From: JANTGF01 sp963750735
GTDB lineage: Bacteria > Bacteroidota > Bacteroidia > Bacteroidales > VadinHA17
Direction: 5' to 3'
Length of the DNA stretch: 64,000 nucleotides
Assembly (NCBI GenBank): GCA_963750735.1
Contig: CAVVRY010000007.1
Coordinates: 1 to 64,000, forward strand
The notes beneath the pieces are model-generated. The model was not told where the DNA came from and did no database searches. It was given only the letters and a program-made list of their open reading frames with translations. Below are positions 36,033-43,517 of this stretch, piece after piece. Made by a program: the position numbers and the translations under genes. Within the stretch, counting starts at the first letter, position 1. Each line of letters opens with the position of its first letter.

Positions 36033-37124
36033 TTGAAATACGTAGAGGAATATCGGGATATCAAGCTCGTTAAGAAAATTTCTGAAGAGATTAATAAGGT
36101 TGTTAGTCAACCCTGGGTTATAATGGAAATTTGTGGAGGACAAACGCATTCAATTTTAAAATATAGTCTTGAAGAGTTTTTGCCATCAGATATTAGCCTG
36201 GTACATGGCCCTGGTTGTCCGGTCTGCGTCACTCCTCTTGAATTAATCGACAAGGCCATCATAATTGCCTCACGTGATGATGTGATTTTCACTTCTTTCG
36301 GTGACATGTTGAGAGTGCCTGGTTCAAATAGTGATTTGCTTAAGGTAAAGGCGGAAGGCGGTGATGTCCGAATGGTATATTCTCCGCTCGATGCAGTAAA
36401 CCTTGCACAGGAAAATCCGGATAAAAAGGTGGTATTCTTTGCGGTTGGGTTTGAAACTACTGCCCCGGCAAATGGAATGGCTGTGTTAGAGGCACATCGT
36501 CGGAATCTGTCCAACTTTTCTGTTCTTAGTTCACATGTACTGGTTCCTCCGGCTATAGAAGCTATTTTATCAGCTCCCGGGTCAATGATTCAAGGATTTT
36601 TAGCAGCTGGGCATGTTTGTACAATTATGGGCTATGAAGAATATATTCCTCTCGCAAAAAAATATAAGGTACCCATTGTTATTACCGGATTTGAGCCGGT
36701 TGATATACTTCATGGCATTCTGGGTACAGTCAGGCAGCTTGAAAAGGGAATTTCCAAAGTTGAAAATAAATATTCACGGGTAGTTACAAAAGAAGGTAAT
36801 GTAGCTGCCCAAAAAGTTCTGGAGGAAGTATTCACAATTGTGGATAGAAAGTGGCGGGGAATTGGTACCATTCCAAAGAGCGGATATGCCATATCCGGAA
36901 AATATGAAAAGTATGACGCAGAGAAAATATTTAATTTAAAAGAATTTACCAGCCCGGAATCAACTTTATGTATTGCCGGTGAGGTCTTACAGGGGTTCAA
37001 GAAACCTACTGACTGCAAAGCATTTGGCAAAGAATGCACACCGGAGAATCCATTGGGGGCACCTATGGTATCATCAGAAGGAGCATGTGCGGCTTATTTT
37101 CACTATAAAAAGCGTGAGAATTAA
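36033..37124 (+). CDS. hypD: [NiFe] hydrogenase maturation protein HypD
   Basis: A 363-residue iron-sulfur protein that, with HypC, assembles the Fe(CN)2CO group. Motifs: EICGGQTHSILKYSLEEFLP near residue 31, HGPGCPVCVTPLELID near 60, VFFAVGFETTAPANGMA near 133, and a Cys-rich C-terminus (KAFGKECTPENPLGAPMVSS) for the [4Fe-4S] cluster. The start is TTG at 36033, giving MKYVEEYRDIKLV, the normal HypD N-terminus; the nearest ATG would remove conserved residues. The 171-base spacer from hypC has no clear terminator. Confidence 0.95.
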   Translation: MKYVEEYRDIKLVKKISEEINKVVSQPWVIMEICGGQTHSILKYSLEEFLPSDISLVHGPGCPVCVTPLELIDKAIIIASRDDVIFTSFGDMLRVPGSNSDLLKVKAEGGDVRMVYSPLDAVNLAQENPDKKVVFFAVGFETTAPANGMAVLEAHRRNLSNFSVLSSHVLVPPAIEAILSAPGSMIQGFLAAGHVCTIMGYEEYIPLAKKYKVPIVITGFEPVDILHGILGTVRQLEKGISKVENKYSRVVTKEGNVAAQKVLEEVFTIVDRKWRGIGTIPKSGYAISGKYEKYDAEKIFNLKEFTSPESTLCIAGEVLQGFKKPTDCKAFGKECTPENPLGAPMVSSEGACAAYFHYKKREN

Positions 37125-37172
37125 ACCAAAATTTAAATGCTTGAGTAGCTTACAAAATATTGAAATATTTAC

Positions 37173-38213
37173 ATGGATATAAATTTATCTTGCCCGGTCC
37201 CAATAACAAATTACGATAAGATAACAATGGCCCATGGAGGTGGAGGAAGTCTTTCGAACCAACTGATTGAGAAAATGTTCCTTCCAGAATTTAGCAACCC
37301 ACTTTTAAATGAGGGTCATGATGGGGCCATTTTTGAACTTTCAGGGAAACTTGCATTTACAACTGATTCATTTGTTGTTAATCCAATTTTCTTCCCGGGT
37401 GGGGATATAGGCGACCTGGCAGTGAATGGCACGGTGAATGACCTTGTTTGCTGTGGTGCAATTCCCCGTTATCTTTCACTCGGGATGATCCTTGAGGAAG
37501 GTTTCTCTATGGAAGAACTTTGGCTCATAGTACAATCTATTGGAAAAGCTGCAAAAAATGCTGGTATTCAAATCGTAACTGGCGACACCAAGGTCGTGGA
37601 TAAAGGGAAAGGCGACAAAATTTTCATAAATACTTCAGGTGTTGGCACCATCCCTGAGGAAATTAACATCGGGCCAAGGCGAGCTGAGAATGGTGATGTA
37701 ATTATAATAAATGGTAAAATCGCTGAACACGGTATAGCCATAATGTCCTCACGCGAGGGTCTGGTATTTGAGACAACAATTGAAAGTGATACTATGGCCT
37801 TGAATAACCTGATGGATAATGTTTATAAGGTTACCAAAGACATTCATGTATTACGCGATCCGACCAGAGGTGGGGTATCCAGCGCCCTGAATGAAATTGC
37901 CAGTACAGCCAATGTTGGAATTGAAATTCACGAAAATAATATTCCCATTGCAGAGCAGGTGAAGGGAGCCTGTGAAATTTTAGGCCTGGACCCTCTTTAT
38001 ATAGCCAATGAAGGGAAAATTCTACTATTTGTTCCGGAACAGGTAAGTGGGCAAGTTCTTAGAAAAATGAAAAGCCATCCTGCCGGAAAAGATGCTTCAA
38101 TAATTGGAAGAGTTAATTCAGAGATGAAAGGAATTGTTCGAATGAAAACCAGTATTGGAAGCACTCGCATCGTAGATATGATCACAGGAGAACAACTCCC
38201 CCGAATTTGTTAG
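37173..38213 (+). CDS. hypE: [NiFe] hydrogenase maturation protein HypE
   Basis: HypE dehydrates S-carboxamide to make the cyanide ligands. The 346-residue protein has the PurM-like start ITMAHGGGGSLSNQLI, FTTDSFVVNPIFFPGGDIGD near residue 68, HVLRDPTRGGVSSALNEIA near 225, and ends in the diagnostic PRIC with the C-terminal cysteine that carries the carbamoyl group. It is 48 bases after hypD, same strand, and is followed by the regulator gene. The N-terminus has a short extra MDINLSCPVP segment. Confidence 0.96.
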   Translation: MDINLSCPVPITNYDKITMAHGGGGSLSNQLIEKMFLPEFSNPLLNEGHDGAIFELSGKLAFTTDSFVVNPIFFPGGDIGDLAVNGTVNDLVCCGAIPRYLSLGMILEEGFSMEELWLIVQSIGKAAKNAGIQIVTGDTKVVDKGKGDKIFINTSGVGTIPEEINIGPRRAENGDVIIINGKIAEHGIAIMSSREGLVFETTIESDTMALNNLMDNVYKVTKDIHVLRDPTRGGVSSALNEIASTANVGIEIHENNIPIAEQVKGACEILGLDPLYIANEGKILLFVPEQVSGQVLRKMKSHPAGKDASIIGRVNSEMKGIVRMKTSIGSTRIVDMITGEQLPRIC

Positions 38214-38281
38214 ATTTTAACTAATACAATTCAAAACAATATCTCCTAATTATTTCCAAATAGGCAAAAAAATAAGTACCC

Positions 38282-38304
38282 GGAAGAGGAAAAAATCCTT
38301 TTCC
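38282..38304 (+). terminator. Weak stem-loop after hypE
   Basis: GGAAGAGGA pairs with TCCTTTTCC across a loop of five A. No T run follows, so it may only partly stop transcription between hypE and the regulator gene. Confidence 0.3.
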
Positions 38305-38385
38305 CCCAAATTTAATGTTAATTTAATAACAGTAAATCCAAAAAAAATACATATATTTCAGTTTACTTTTTTGCATAAATTCGTC

Positions 38386-39366
38386 ATGCGGGGACCACTT
38401 TCCATCATTACAAGGAATGAAAATATGCGATCTATTATTGATTTTGCCAAGAAAATGGCAGATTCAGATAGTACAATTCTTTTGATTGGGGAAACCGGCG
38501 TCGGAAAGGAAGTTTTTGCGGAATACATTCATAGGATCAGCAACCGATCTCAAAATCCATTTGTTCGAATTGGATTATCAGCCATGCCATCAGACCTTAT
38601 GGCAAGTGAACTATTCGGGCATGAACAGGGTTCTTTTACCAGTGCACACAGGTTAAAAAAGGGATTATTCGAAATTTCCGATGGTGGTACACTTTTTCTG
38701 GATGACATAGACGATGTTCCGCTGGATATTCAGGCAAAACTTCTCAGGGTCCTTGAAGCCCGGGAAATAATGCGTGTTGGCGGAACACATCCAATTCCCA
38801 TTGATATTCGTTTGATATCTGCCTCGAAGGTGGACTTAAAGGAAATGGTAAGAAAAAATCTGTTTCGGGATGACCTTTTTTACAGGCTAAATGTTGTCCC
38901 CCTTGAAATACCTTCACTTCGTGAAAGAAGAGACGACATCCCCCTACTCATAGATCATTTTCTTAAAATGTTCTCACCCAATAACGCATTGAAAATTAAC
39001 GCAGAAGCTCTTATTGCAATGGTAAATCACCCATGGCCGGGTAATGTCCGTGAGTTACGCAATATTATTCAAAGAATGTCACTCATATGCTCTGATGAAA
39101 TTAAACTTTCTGATCTGCCTGCTGAGTTTAATAAGGAATCCCCCGTTGTTCAAATTGTCAGGGCCTGTAACCTATGTTTTGTTAATGAAAATTACAATTT
39201 TACTCAAATTGTCAGTTGCGTTGAATCCAACCTGATCAAGGAGGCACTCAAAGAATCAAACGGTAACCAATCTGAGGCGGCGAAGAAATTGGGACTGAGC
39301 CTGTCAACTTTTCGAGATAAAATGAGGAAATACATTCAAACAAGAACCTGCGAAGAAAAGCCTTAA
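38386..39366 (+). CDS. NtrC-type AAA+ regulator without sensor domain
   Basis: A 326-residue enhancer-binding-type protein made of an AAA+ domain and a Fis helix-turn-helix (QSEAAKKLGLSLSTFRDKMR). Walker A is IGETGVGKE (34-42). The sigma-54 contact loop is GSFTSA (82-87) in place of GAFTGA, and Walker B is TLFLDDIDD (102-110) in place of the usual LDEI. HPWPGNVRELRN is the sensor II region. No receiver or ligand domain precedes the AAA+ part; an ACNLC cysteine pair lies between AAA+ and HTH. I chose ATG 38386; a TTG at 38371 is also open. It lies just upstream of a -24/-12 promoter. Confidence 0.88.
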   Translation: MRGPLSIITRNENMRSIIDFAKKMADSDSTILLIGETGVGKEVFAEYIHRISNRSQNPFVRIGLSAMPSDLMASELFGHEQGSFTSAHRLKKGLFEISDGGTLFLDDIDDVPLDIQAKLLRVLEAREIMRVGGTHPIPIDIRLISASKVDLKEMVRKNLFRDDLFYRLNVVPLEIPSLRERRDDIPLLIDHFLKMFSPNNALKINAEALIAMVNHPWPGNVRELRNIIQRMSLICSDEIKLSDLPAEFNKESPVVQIVRACNLCFVNENYNFTQIVSCVESNLIKEALKESNGNQSEAAKKLGLSLSTFRDKMRKYIQTRTCEEKP

Positions 39367-39431
39367 TTAGGTAATACTCCTCTGAATTCATACTTAATTA
39401 TCTTTTTATGCGGTATTGCGTGGGTTACTTC

Positions 39432-39443
39432 ACGGATTTCCGT
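39432..39443. promoter_or_regulatory. Inverted repeat ACGGA-TT-TCCGT, possible enhancer site
   Basis: A perfect five-base inverted repeat with a TT centre, 122 bases upstream of the -24 element of the hydrogenase promoter. Enhancer-binding proteins commonly bind short palindromes at such distances. A single short copy is weak evidence. Confidence 0.4.
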
Positions 39444-39565
39444 AGGATCGAATGTAATCATTATCAAAAGCTTTGCAGCGACTCTATAAATTTAATTCCA
39501 TAAAGATCTATATAGCTGGTAATTAACCAATGTATATCATTTGATAAGTCTCATTATAAGTATTG

Positions 39566-39580
39566 TGGCATACTACTTGC
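39566..39580 (+). promoter_or_regulatory. Sigma-54 (-24/-12) promoter of the hydrogenase operon
   Basis: TGGCATACTACTTGC matches the consensus TGGCAC-N5-TTGC, with GG at 39567-39568 and GC at 39579-39580, the required twelve-base spacing. Transcription would begin near 39592, some 20 bases before the likely start of the small first gene at 39612. The NtrC-type regulator gene ends 200 bases upstream. Confidence 0.8.
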
Positions 39581-39611
39581 CTATAGTAGAATGACCCTAA
39601 CTTTTTTAACT

Positions 39612-39839
39612 ATGTCTGCACAAAAAGCGGATACTTTCTCACTCAAAGGTGAAATCCTGGAAATTCTTGACCAGGCTGGTACGTCCACAATTAAAATTAT
39701 TTGCAAACCGGATTGGATTCTGCTGAATATTAATGATTCAGAAGGATACAAATTAGGTGATAAGGTAATGGTTGATGGACATTTTACAGTTAAAGGGGTA
39801 TATAAGATAGACTTGGAAGAATCAAAATCCCAGAAATAA
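39612..39839 (+). CDS. Small unknown protein heading the hydrogenase operon
   Basis: A 75-residue protein with strand-rich pattern (SLKGEILEILDQ, TIKIICKPDWILLNIN, YKLGDKVMVDGHFTVKGVY) that could form a small OB-like or SH3-like barrel. I do not recognise a family. The ATG at 39612 fits a transcription start near 39592; an earlier ATG at 39591 would fall on or before it. It is 37 bases before the small-subunit gene and would be the first gene made from the sigma-54 promoter, which suggests a part in hydrogenase assembly, metal or redox handling. No cysteine cluster is present beyond one Cys. Confidence 0.65.
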   Translation: MSAQKADTFSLKGEILEILDQAGTSTIKIICKPDWILLNINDSEGYKLGDKVMVDGHFTVKGVYKIDLEESKSQK

Positions 39840-39864
39840 AAACTCAATTATTAATTAACCAATT

Positions 39865-39871
39865 AAGGAGG
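39865..39871 (+). promoter_or_regulatory. Perfect Shine-Dalgarno before the small subunit
   Basis: AAGGAGG, five bases before the ATG at 39877. Strong SD motifs are rare in Bacteroidota and absent from nearly all other genes here. Confidence 0.8.
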
Positions 39872-39876
39872 CAAAT

Positions 39877-40986
39877 ATGAACAGTAAACGTCCAACAGTT
39901 TATGAAGAGCTGAAGGAAAAAGGATACTCACGACGGGAATTCCTTACCTTTTGCGGACTAATGAGTGCATGGCTCGGGCTGGAAGCCAGCGGAGTTTCGC
40001 AAATCGCCAGGGCTCTGGAAACGAAACCTCGTCTACCTGTAATCTGGATGCATTTCCAGGAATGTACCTGTTGTAGTGAATCATTCATCAGATCATCTCA
40101 TCCCATTGTGGGAGATATTGTTCTGGATAAAATTTCTCTGGATTATACCGAAACTCTTATGGCTGCAGCCGGCCATCAGGCGGAAAAATCCTTACATGAC
40201 ACAATGCAAAATCATAAGGGAGAGTACATACTTCTTGTTGAGGGTTCTGTTCCCCTGAAAGAGGACGGAGTCTATTGTTGTATTGGTGGTAAAACTGCCA
40301 AAGATATTTTAGAAGAAGCAGCTGAAGGAGCGAGTGCTGTTATTGCCTGGGGTAATTGCGCTTCAGCCGGATGCGTTCAGGCAGCCAAACCTAATCCTAC
40401 CGGAGCTACACCCATACATAAACTTGTAAAAGGGAAACCTCTGATTAATGTTCAGGGTTGCCCACCAATTGCCGAAGTTATGGCCGGAGTAATAGTTCAT
40501 TTACTGACCTTTGGCCGTATCCCTGCTCTTGATAGCCTGAATAGACCAAAAGCTTTCTATTCCAGACGTGTTCATGACACATGTTATCGCCGCCCGAATT
40601 ATGACGCAGGTTTATTTGTAGAAACTTTTGATGACGAAAATGCCAAAAGAGGTTACTGCCTGTATAAGATGGGTTGTAGAGGACCGAACACCTATAATTC
40701 ATGTGGAGTTATCAAATGGAACAATGGAGTCAGCTTCCCTATCCAGTCAGGGCATCCATGCATTGGCTGCAGTGAAGCAAACTTCTGGGACGATGGGCCA
40801 TTCTATCAGCATCTAAGGTCATTCCCAGGCTTTGGAATTGAAAGCACTGCAGATAAAGTTGGCCTTGGACTGGGTATTGCTACAGGAGTTGCTCTTGGTG
40901 GTCATGCAGTTATGACAAATATTCGAAAAAGAAGACTTGTCAATAAGGGGATGAAGGAAATAGAAATGGAAAACAAAAACGCTTAA
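39877..40986 (+). CDS. hyaA: [NiFe] hydrogenase small subunit, oxygen-tolerant group 1 type
   Basis: The electron-transfer subunit, 369 residues. A Tat signal (YSRREFLTFCGLMSAWLGL, 17-35) exports the folded enzyme; a C-terminal membrane helix (VGLGLGIATGVALGGHAV, about 325-345) anchors it. The proximal cluster ligands Cys63, Cys66, Cys161 and Cys195 are present. Two extra cysteines, Cys65 (in ECTCCSESF) and Cys166 (in NCASAGCVQ), match E. coli Hyd-1 Cys19 and Cys120 with the same offset of 46, marking the [4Fe-3S] oxygen-tolerant type. The medial/distal cluster region YCLYKMGCRGPNTYNSCG and GHPCIGCSE is complete. The start has a strong SD. Confidence 0.95.
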   Translation: MNSKRPTVYEELKEKGYSRREFLTFCGLMSAWLGLEASGVSQIARALETKPRLPVIWMHFQECTCCSESFIRSSHPIVGDIVLDKISLDYTETLMAAAGHQAEKSLHDTMQNHKGEYILLVEGSVPLKEDGVYCCIGGKTAKDILEEAAEGASAVIAWGNCASAGCVQAAKPNPTGATPIHKLVKGKPLINVQGCPPIAEVMAGVIVHLLTFGRIPALDSLNRPKAFYSRRVHDTCYRRPNYDAGLFVETFDDENAKRGYCLYKMGCRGPNTYNSCGVIKWNNGVSFPIQSGHPCIGCSEANFWDDGPFYQHLRSFPGFGIESTADKVGLGLGIATGVALGGHAVMTNIRKRRLVNKGMKEIEMENKNA

Positions 40987-40987
40987 A

Positions 40988-40995
40988 AAGGAGGT
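40988..40995 (+). promoter_or_regulatory. Perfect Shine-Dalgarno before the large subunit
   Basis: AAGGAGGT, five bases before the ATG at 41001 and just after the small-subunit stop. It is the second strong SD in this operon. Confidence 0.8.
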
Positions 40996-41000
40996 CAAAA

Positions 41001-42722
41001 ATGGCAAATAGAATAGTTGTTGATCCGGTAACACGAATCGAAGGCCACCTTAGAGTGGAAGCAGAAATAAAAGACGGCAAAATTGTCGATGCATATAGCT
41101 CGGGAACTATGGTCCGGGGGTTAGAACTCATCCTTAAGAACCGCGATCCAAGAGATGCATGGGCATTTGTTGAAAGGGTTTGCGGTGTTTGTACCACTGT
41201 ACATGCACTTGCCTCTGTCCGATCAGTTGAAAATGCACTGGGTATTGTAATTCCACCCAATGCAGAATTGATTAGAAACCTGATGTTTTGTGCACAATAT
41301 ATGCAAGACCATGTGGTTCATTTCTATCATCTCCATGCATTGGATTGGGTAGATGTTGTATCCTGTCTGAAAGCTGATCCCAAAGCTACATCAGAAATTG
41401 CAATGAGCATTTCAAACTGGCCAAAAAGCTCAGTTGGATATTTCTCTGATATTCAAAAAAGAATTAAATCTTTTGTTGAAAGCGGACAGTTGGGAATCTT
41501 TGCGAATGGATACTGGGGGCACAAAGAATACAAATTACCTCCCGAAGTCAACCTGATTGGTGTAGCCCACTATCTCGAAGCCCTGGAGTGGCAAAAAGAA
41601 ATAGTTAAAGTGCATACCATATTTGGTGGCAAGAACCCACATCCTAACTATTTGGTAGGTGGTGTTCCATGCTCAATAAACATTGATGAGAATAATGCTC
41701 TGAATGCCGAACGCCTGGCGATGGTTGGTAAACTTCTTGAAGATGCCAAAACTTTCGTTGAGCAGGTCTACATTCCAGACCTGGTAGCCATTGCAGGATT
41801 CTACAAATCCGATTGGGCAGCGATTGGAGGAGGTTTACCAAACTACCTGTCTTATGGTGATTTACCTACAAATGGCTTCAACGATGTTTCAAGTTTCAAA
41901 TTTCCAAGAGGAGTCGTTCTGGGTCGAAATTTAAATGAATTACATGAGGTCGATGGAACTGATGGGGATCAGATTCAGGAATTCATTAAACATTCCTGGT
42001 ATAATTACACCGGTGGCAACGAGAAAGGGCTGCATCCATGGGATGGGGAAACAGAACTAAATTACACCGGACCAAAACCACCCTACGATTATTTAAACGT
42101 AGATGAAAAGTATAGCTGGTTAAAAACCCCGAGGTGGAAAGGACATCCAATGGAAGTAGGTCCTTTATCCCGTTTACTGGTTGGTTACGCTGCCGGGAAC
42201 GAAGAAATAAAAGAAGTTGTACATTATGGGTTAGAAGCCTTAGGTGCTCCTGTTGATGCACTTTTTTCAACCCTGGGAAGAACAGCTGCAAGAGGGCTTG
42301 AAACCAAACTGATTGCCAAATGGTCAATGGAGTTCTATAATCAGCTTTTGGAGAATATAAAGAATGGGAAAACATCTACTTTTAATTCCGAAAAGTGGGA
42401 TCCTAAAAGCTGGCCTATGGAAGCCAAGGGAGTTGGTTTAAGTGAAGCTCCCAGAGGTGCCCTGGCCCATTGGATAAAGATTAAGGATGAAAAGATTGAT
42501 AATTATCAGCTGGTTGTTCCCAGTACCTGGAATGCCTCTCCAAGGGATACCAAAAACCAGATGTCGGCTTACGAGGCTGCTCTGATTGGAACACCCATCG
42601 CTGATCCTGAGAATCCGCTGGAGATTCTAAGAACCATTCATTCTTTCGACCCCTGTATTGCATGTGCAGTGCATGTGTATGATGAGAAAGGCACATATGT
42701 TCACCAGATTCAAACTTTTTAA
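41001..42722 (+). CDS. hyaB: [NiFe] hydrogenase large subunit
   Basis: The catalytic subunit, 573 residues. The L1 motif is VERVCGVCTTVHALASVR with Cys61 and Cys64; L2 is FDPCIACAVH with Cys552 and Cys555. These four cysteines hold the Ni-Fe centre. After His558 there is a 15-residue tail that a maturation protease removes once nickel is in place. VDPVTRIEGHLRVE at the start is typical. With the Tat-bearing small subunit and cytochrome b it forms a membrane-bound, outward-facing H2-oxidising enzyme (group 1). Cognate protease is encoded at 48386. Confidence 0.97.
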   Translation: MANRIVVDPVTRIEGHLRVEAEIKDGKIVDAYSSGTMVRGLELILKNRDPRDAWAFVERVCGVCTTVHALASVRSVENALGIVIPPNAELIRNLMFCAQYMQDHVVHFYHLHALDWVDVVSCLKADPKATSEIAMSISNWPKSSVGYFSDIQKRIKSFVESGQLGIFANGYWGHKEYKLPPEVNLIGVAHYLEALEWQKEIVKVHTIFGGKNPHPNYLVGGVPCSINIDENNALNAERLAMVGKLLEDAKTFVEQVYIPDLVAIAGFYKSDWAAIGGGLPNYLSYGDLPTNGFNDVSSFKFPRGVVLGRNLNELHEVDGTDGDQIQEFIKHSWYNYTGGNEKGLHPWDGETELNYTGPKPPYDYLNVDEKYSWLKTPRWKGHPMEVGPLSRLLVGYAAGNEEIKEVVHYGLEALGAPVDALFSTLGRTAARGLETKLIAKWSMEFYNQLLENIKNGKTSTFNSEKWDPKSWPMEAKGVGLSEAPRGALAHWIKIKDEKIDNYQLVVPSTWNASPRDTKNQMSAYEAALIGTPIADPENPLEILRTIHSFDPCIACAVHVYDEKGTYVHQIQTF

Positions 42723-42725
42723 GTT

Positions 42726-43439
42726 ATGGAACAAAATATTCTCAAATTAGATCCGAAACTCAAACTGGTTTATGTCTGGCAACAGCCTGTGAGAATTTTT
42801 CACTGGGTGAATGCTCTGGCTATTCTTGTTTTATGCCTTACAGGCTACCTTATTGGTGCCCCACTGGCTATCCAGAGTGGTACAGAGGCCTCATTCAACT
42901 ACTGGTTTGGGATAAACCGGGCTATACATTTTATAGCCGGTTATGTCTTCTTCTTTAATTTCATTTTTCGACTCTACTGGGGATTTGTTGGAAATGAATA
43001 TGCAAAATGGGATAATTACATTCCATTTAGAAAAAAGCAATGGAAAGGAATCTGGGAAGTATTGAAAGTAGATATTTTTCAGTTCAAGCTGGGCCCTTAT
43101 GAAACAGTAGGTCATAATGCACTGGCCAGCACAAGCTATTTCATCATTTTCATAGCATTTGTTTTCCAGTGCCTAACAGGATTTGGATTGTACGCTGCTA
43201 TGAGCCCTTCATGGTTCCCCAAGTTATTTTCCTGGTTTGTTCCCATGGTTGGAGGTGATATGATGGCACGACATATTCATCACTTACTTATGTGGATATT
43301 TATCATCTTCTCCATGGTCCATATTTACCTCGTATTTTATCACGACTATATTGAAAGGAATGGTGTAACTTCCTCCATGATTGGGGGTTGGAAATTTATT
43401 GAGGTACCAGAGGAAGAAGATAAAGAGAAGGAATCTTAA
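42726..43439 (+). CDS. hyaC: Ni/Fe-hydrogenase b-type cytochrome
   Basis: A 237-residue integral membrane cytochrome with four hydrophobic segments that passes electrons from the small subunit to quinones. Likely haem ligands lie in RIFHWVNALAILVL, NRAIHFIAGYVFF and MMARHIHHLLMWIFIIFSMV. The final DYIERNGVTSSMIGGWKFI is a family signature. It starts three bases after hyaB, so translation is probably coupled. A good terminator follows at 43481, before the inverted SusCD pair. Confidence 0.95.
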   Translation: MEQNILKLDPKLKLVYVWQQPVRIFHWVNALAILVLCLTGYLIGAPLAIQSGTEASFNYWFGINRAIHFIAGYVFFFNFIFRLYWGFVGNEYAKWDNYIPFRKKQWKGIWEVLKVDIFQFKLGPYETVGHNALASTSYFIIFIAFVFQCLTGFGLYAAMSPSWFPKLFSWFVPMVGGDMMARHIHHLLMWIFIIFSMVHIYLVFYHDYIERNGVTSSMIGGWKFIEVPEEEDKEKES

Positions 43440-43480
43440 TAAGTAGTTATTTACTTTAATATATTAGGTTTAAAGAAAAG

Positions 43481-43509
43481 GAGTCCCGGAATTTCGGGAT
43501 TCTTTTTTT
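43481..43509 (+). terminator. Rho-independent terminator after hyaC
   Basis: GAGTCCCG pairs with CGGGATTC (one G-T pair) around a short AATT-type loop, followed by seven T. It ends the rightward hydrogenase transcript. A short A-rich stretch on the other side could also help stop the leftward SusD message. Confidence 0.85.
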
Positions 43510-43517
43510 ATTGCATA

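Noticed and set aside
36107..36514. 135-codon minus-strand frame inside hypD
   Set aside because: Shadow of hypD; composition mirrors the coding strand.
41986..42375. 129-codon minus-strand frame inside hyaB
   Set aside because: Shadow of the large subunit coding sequence.
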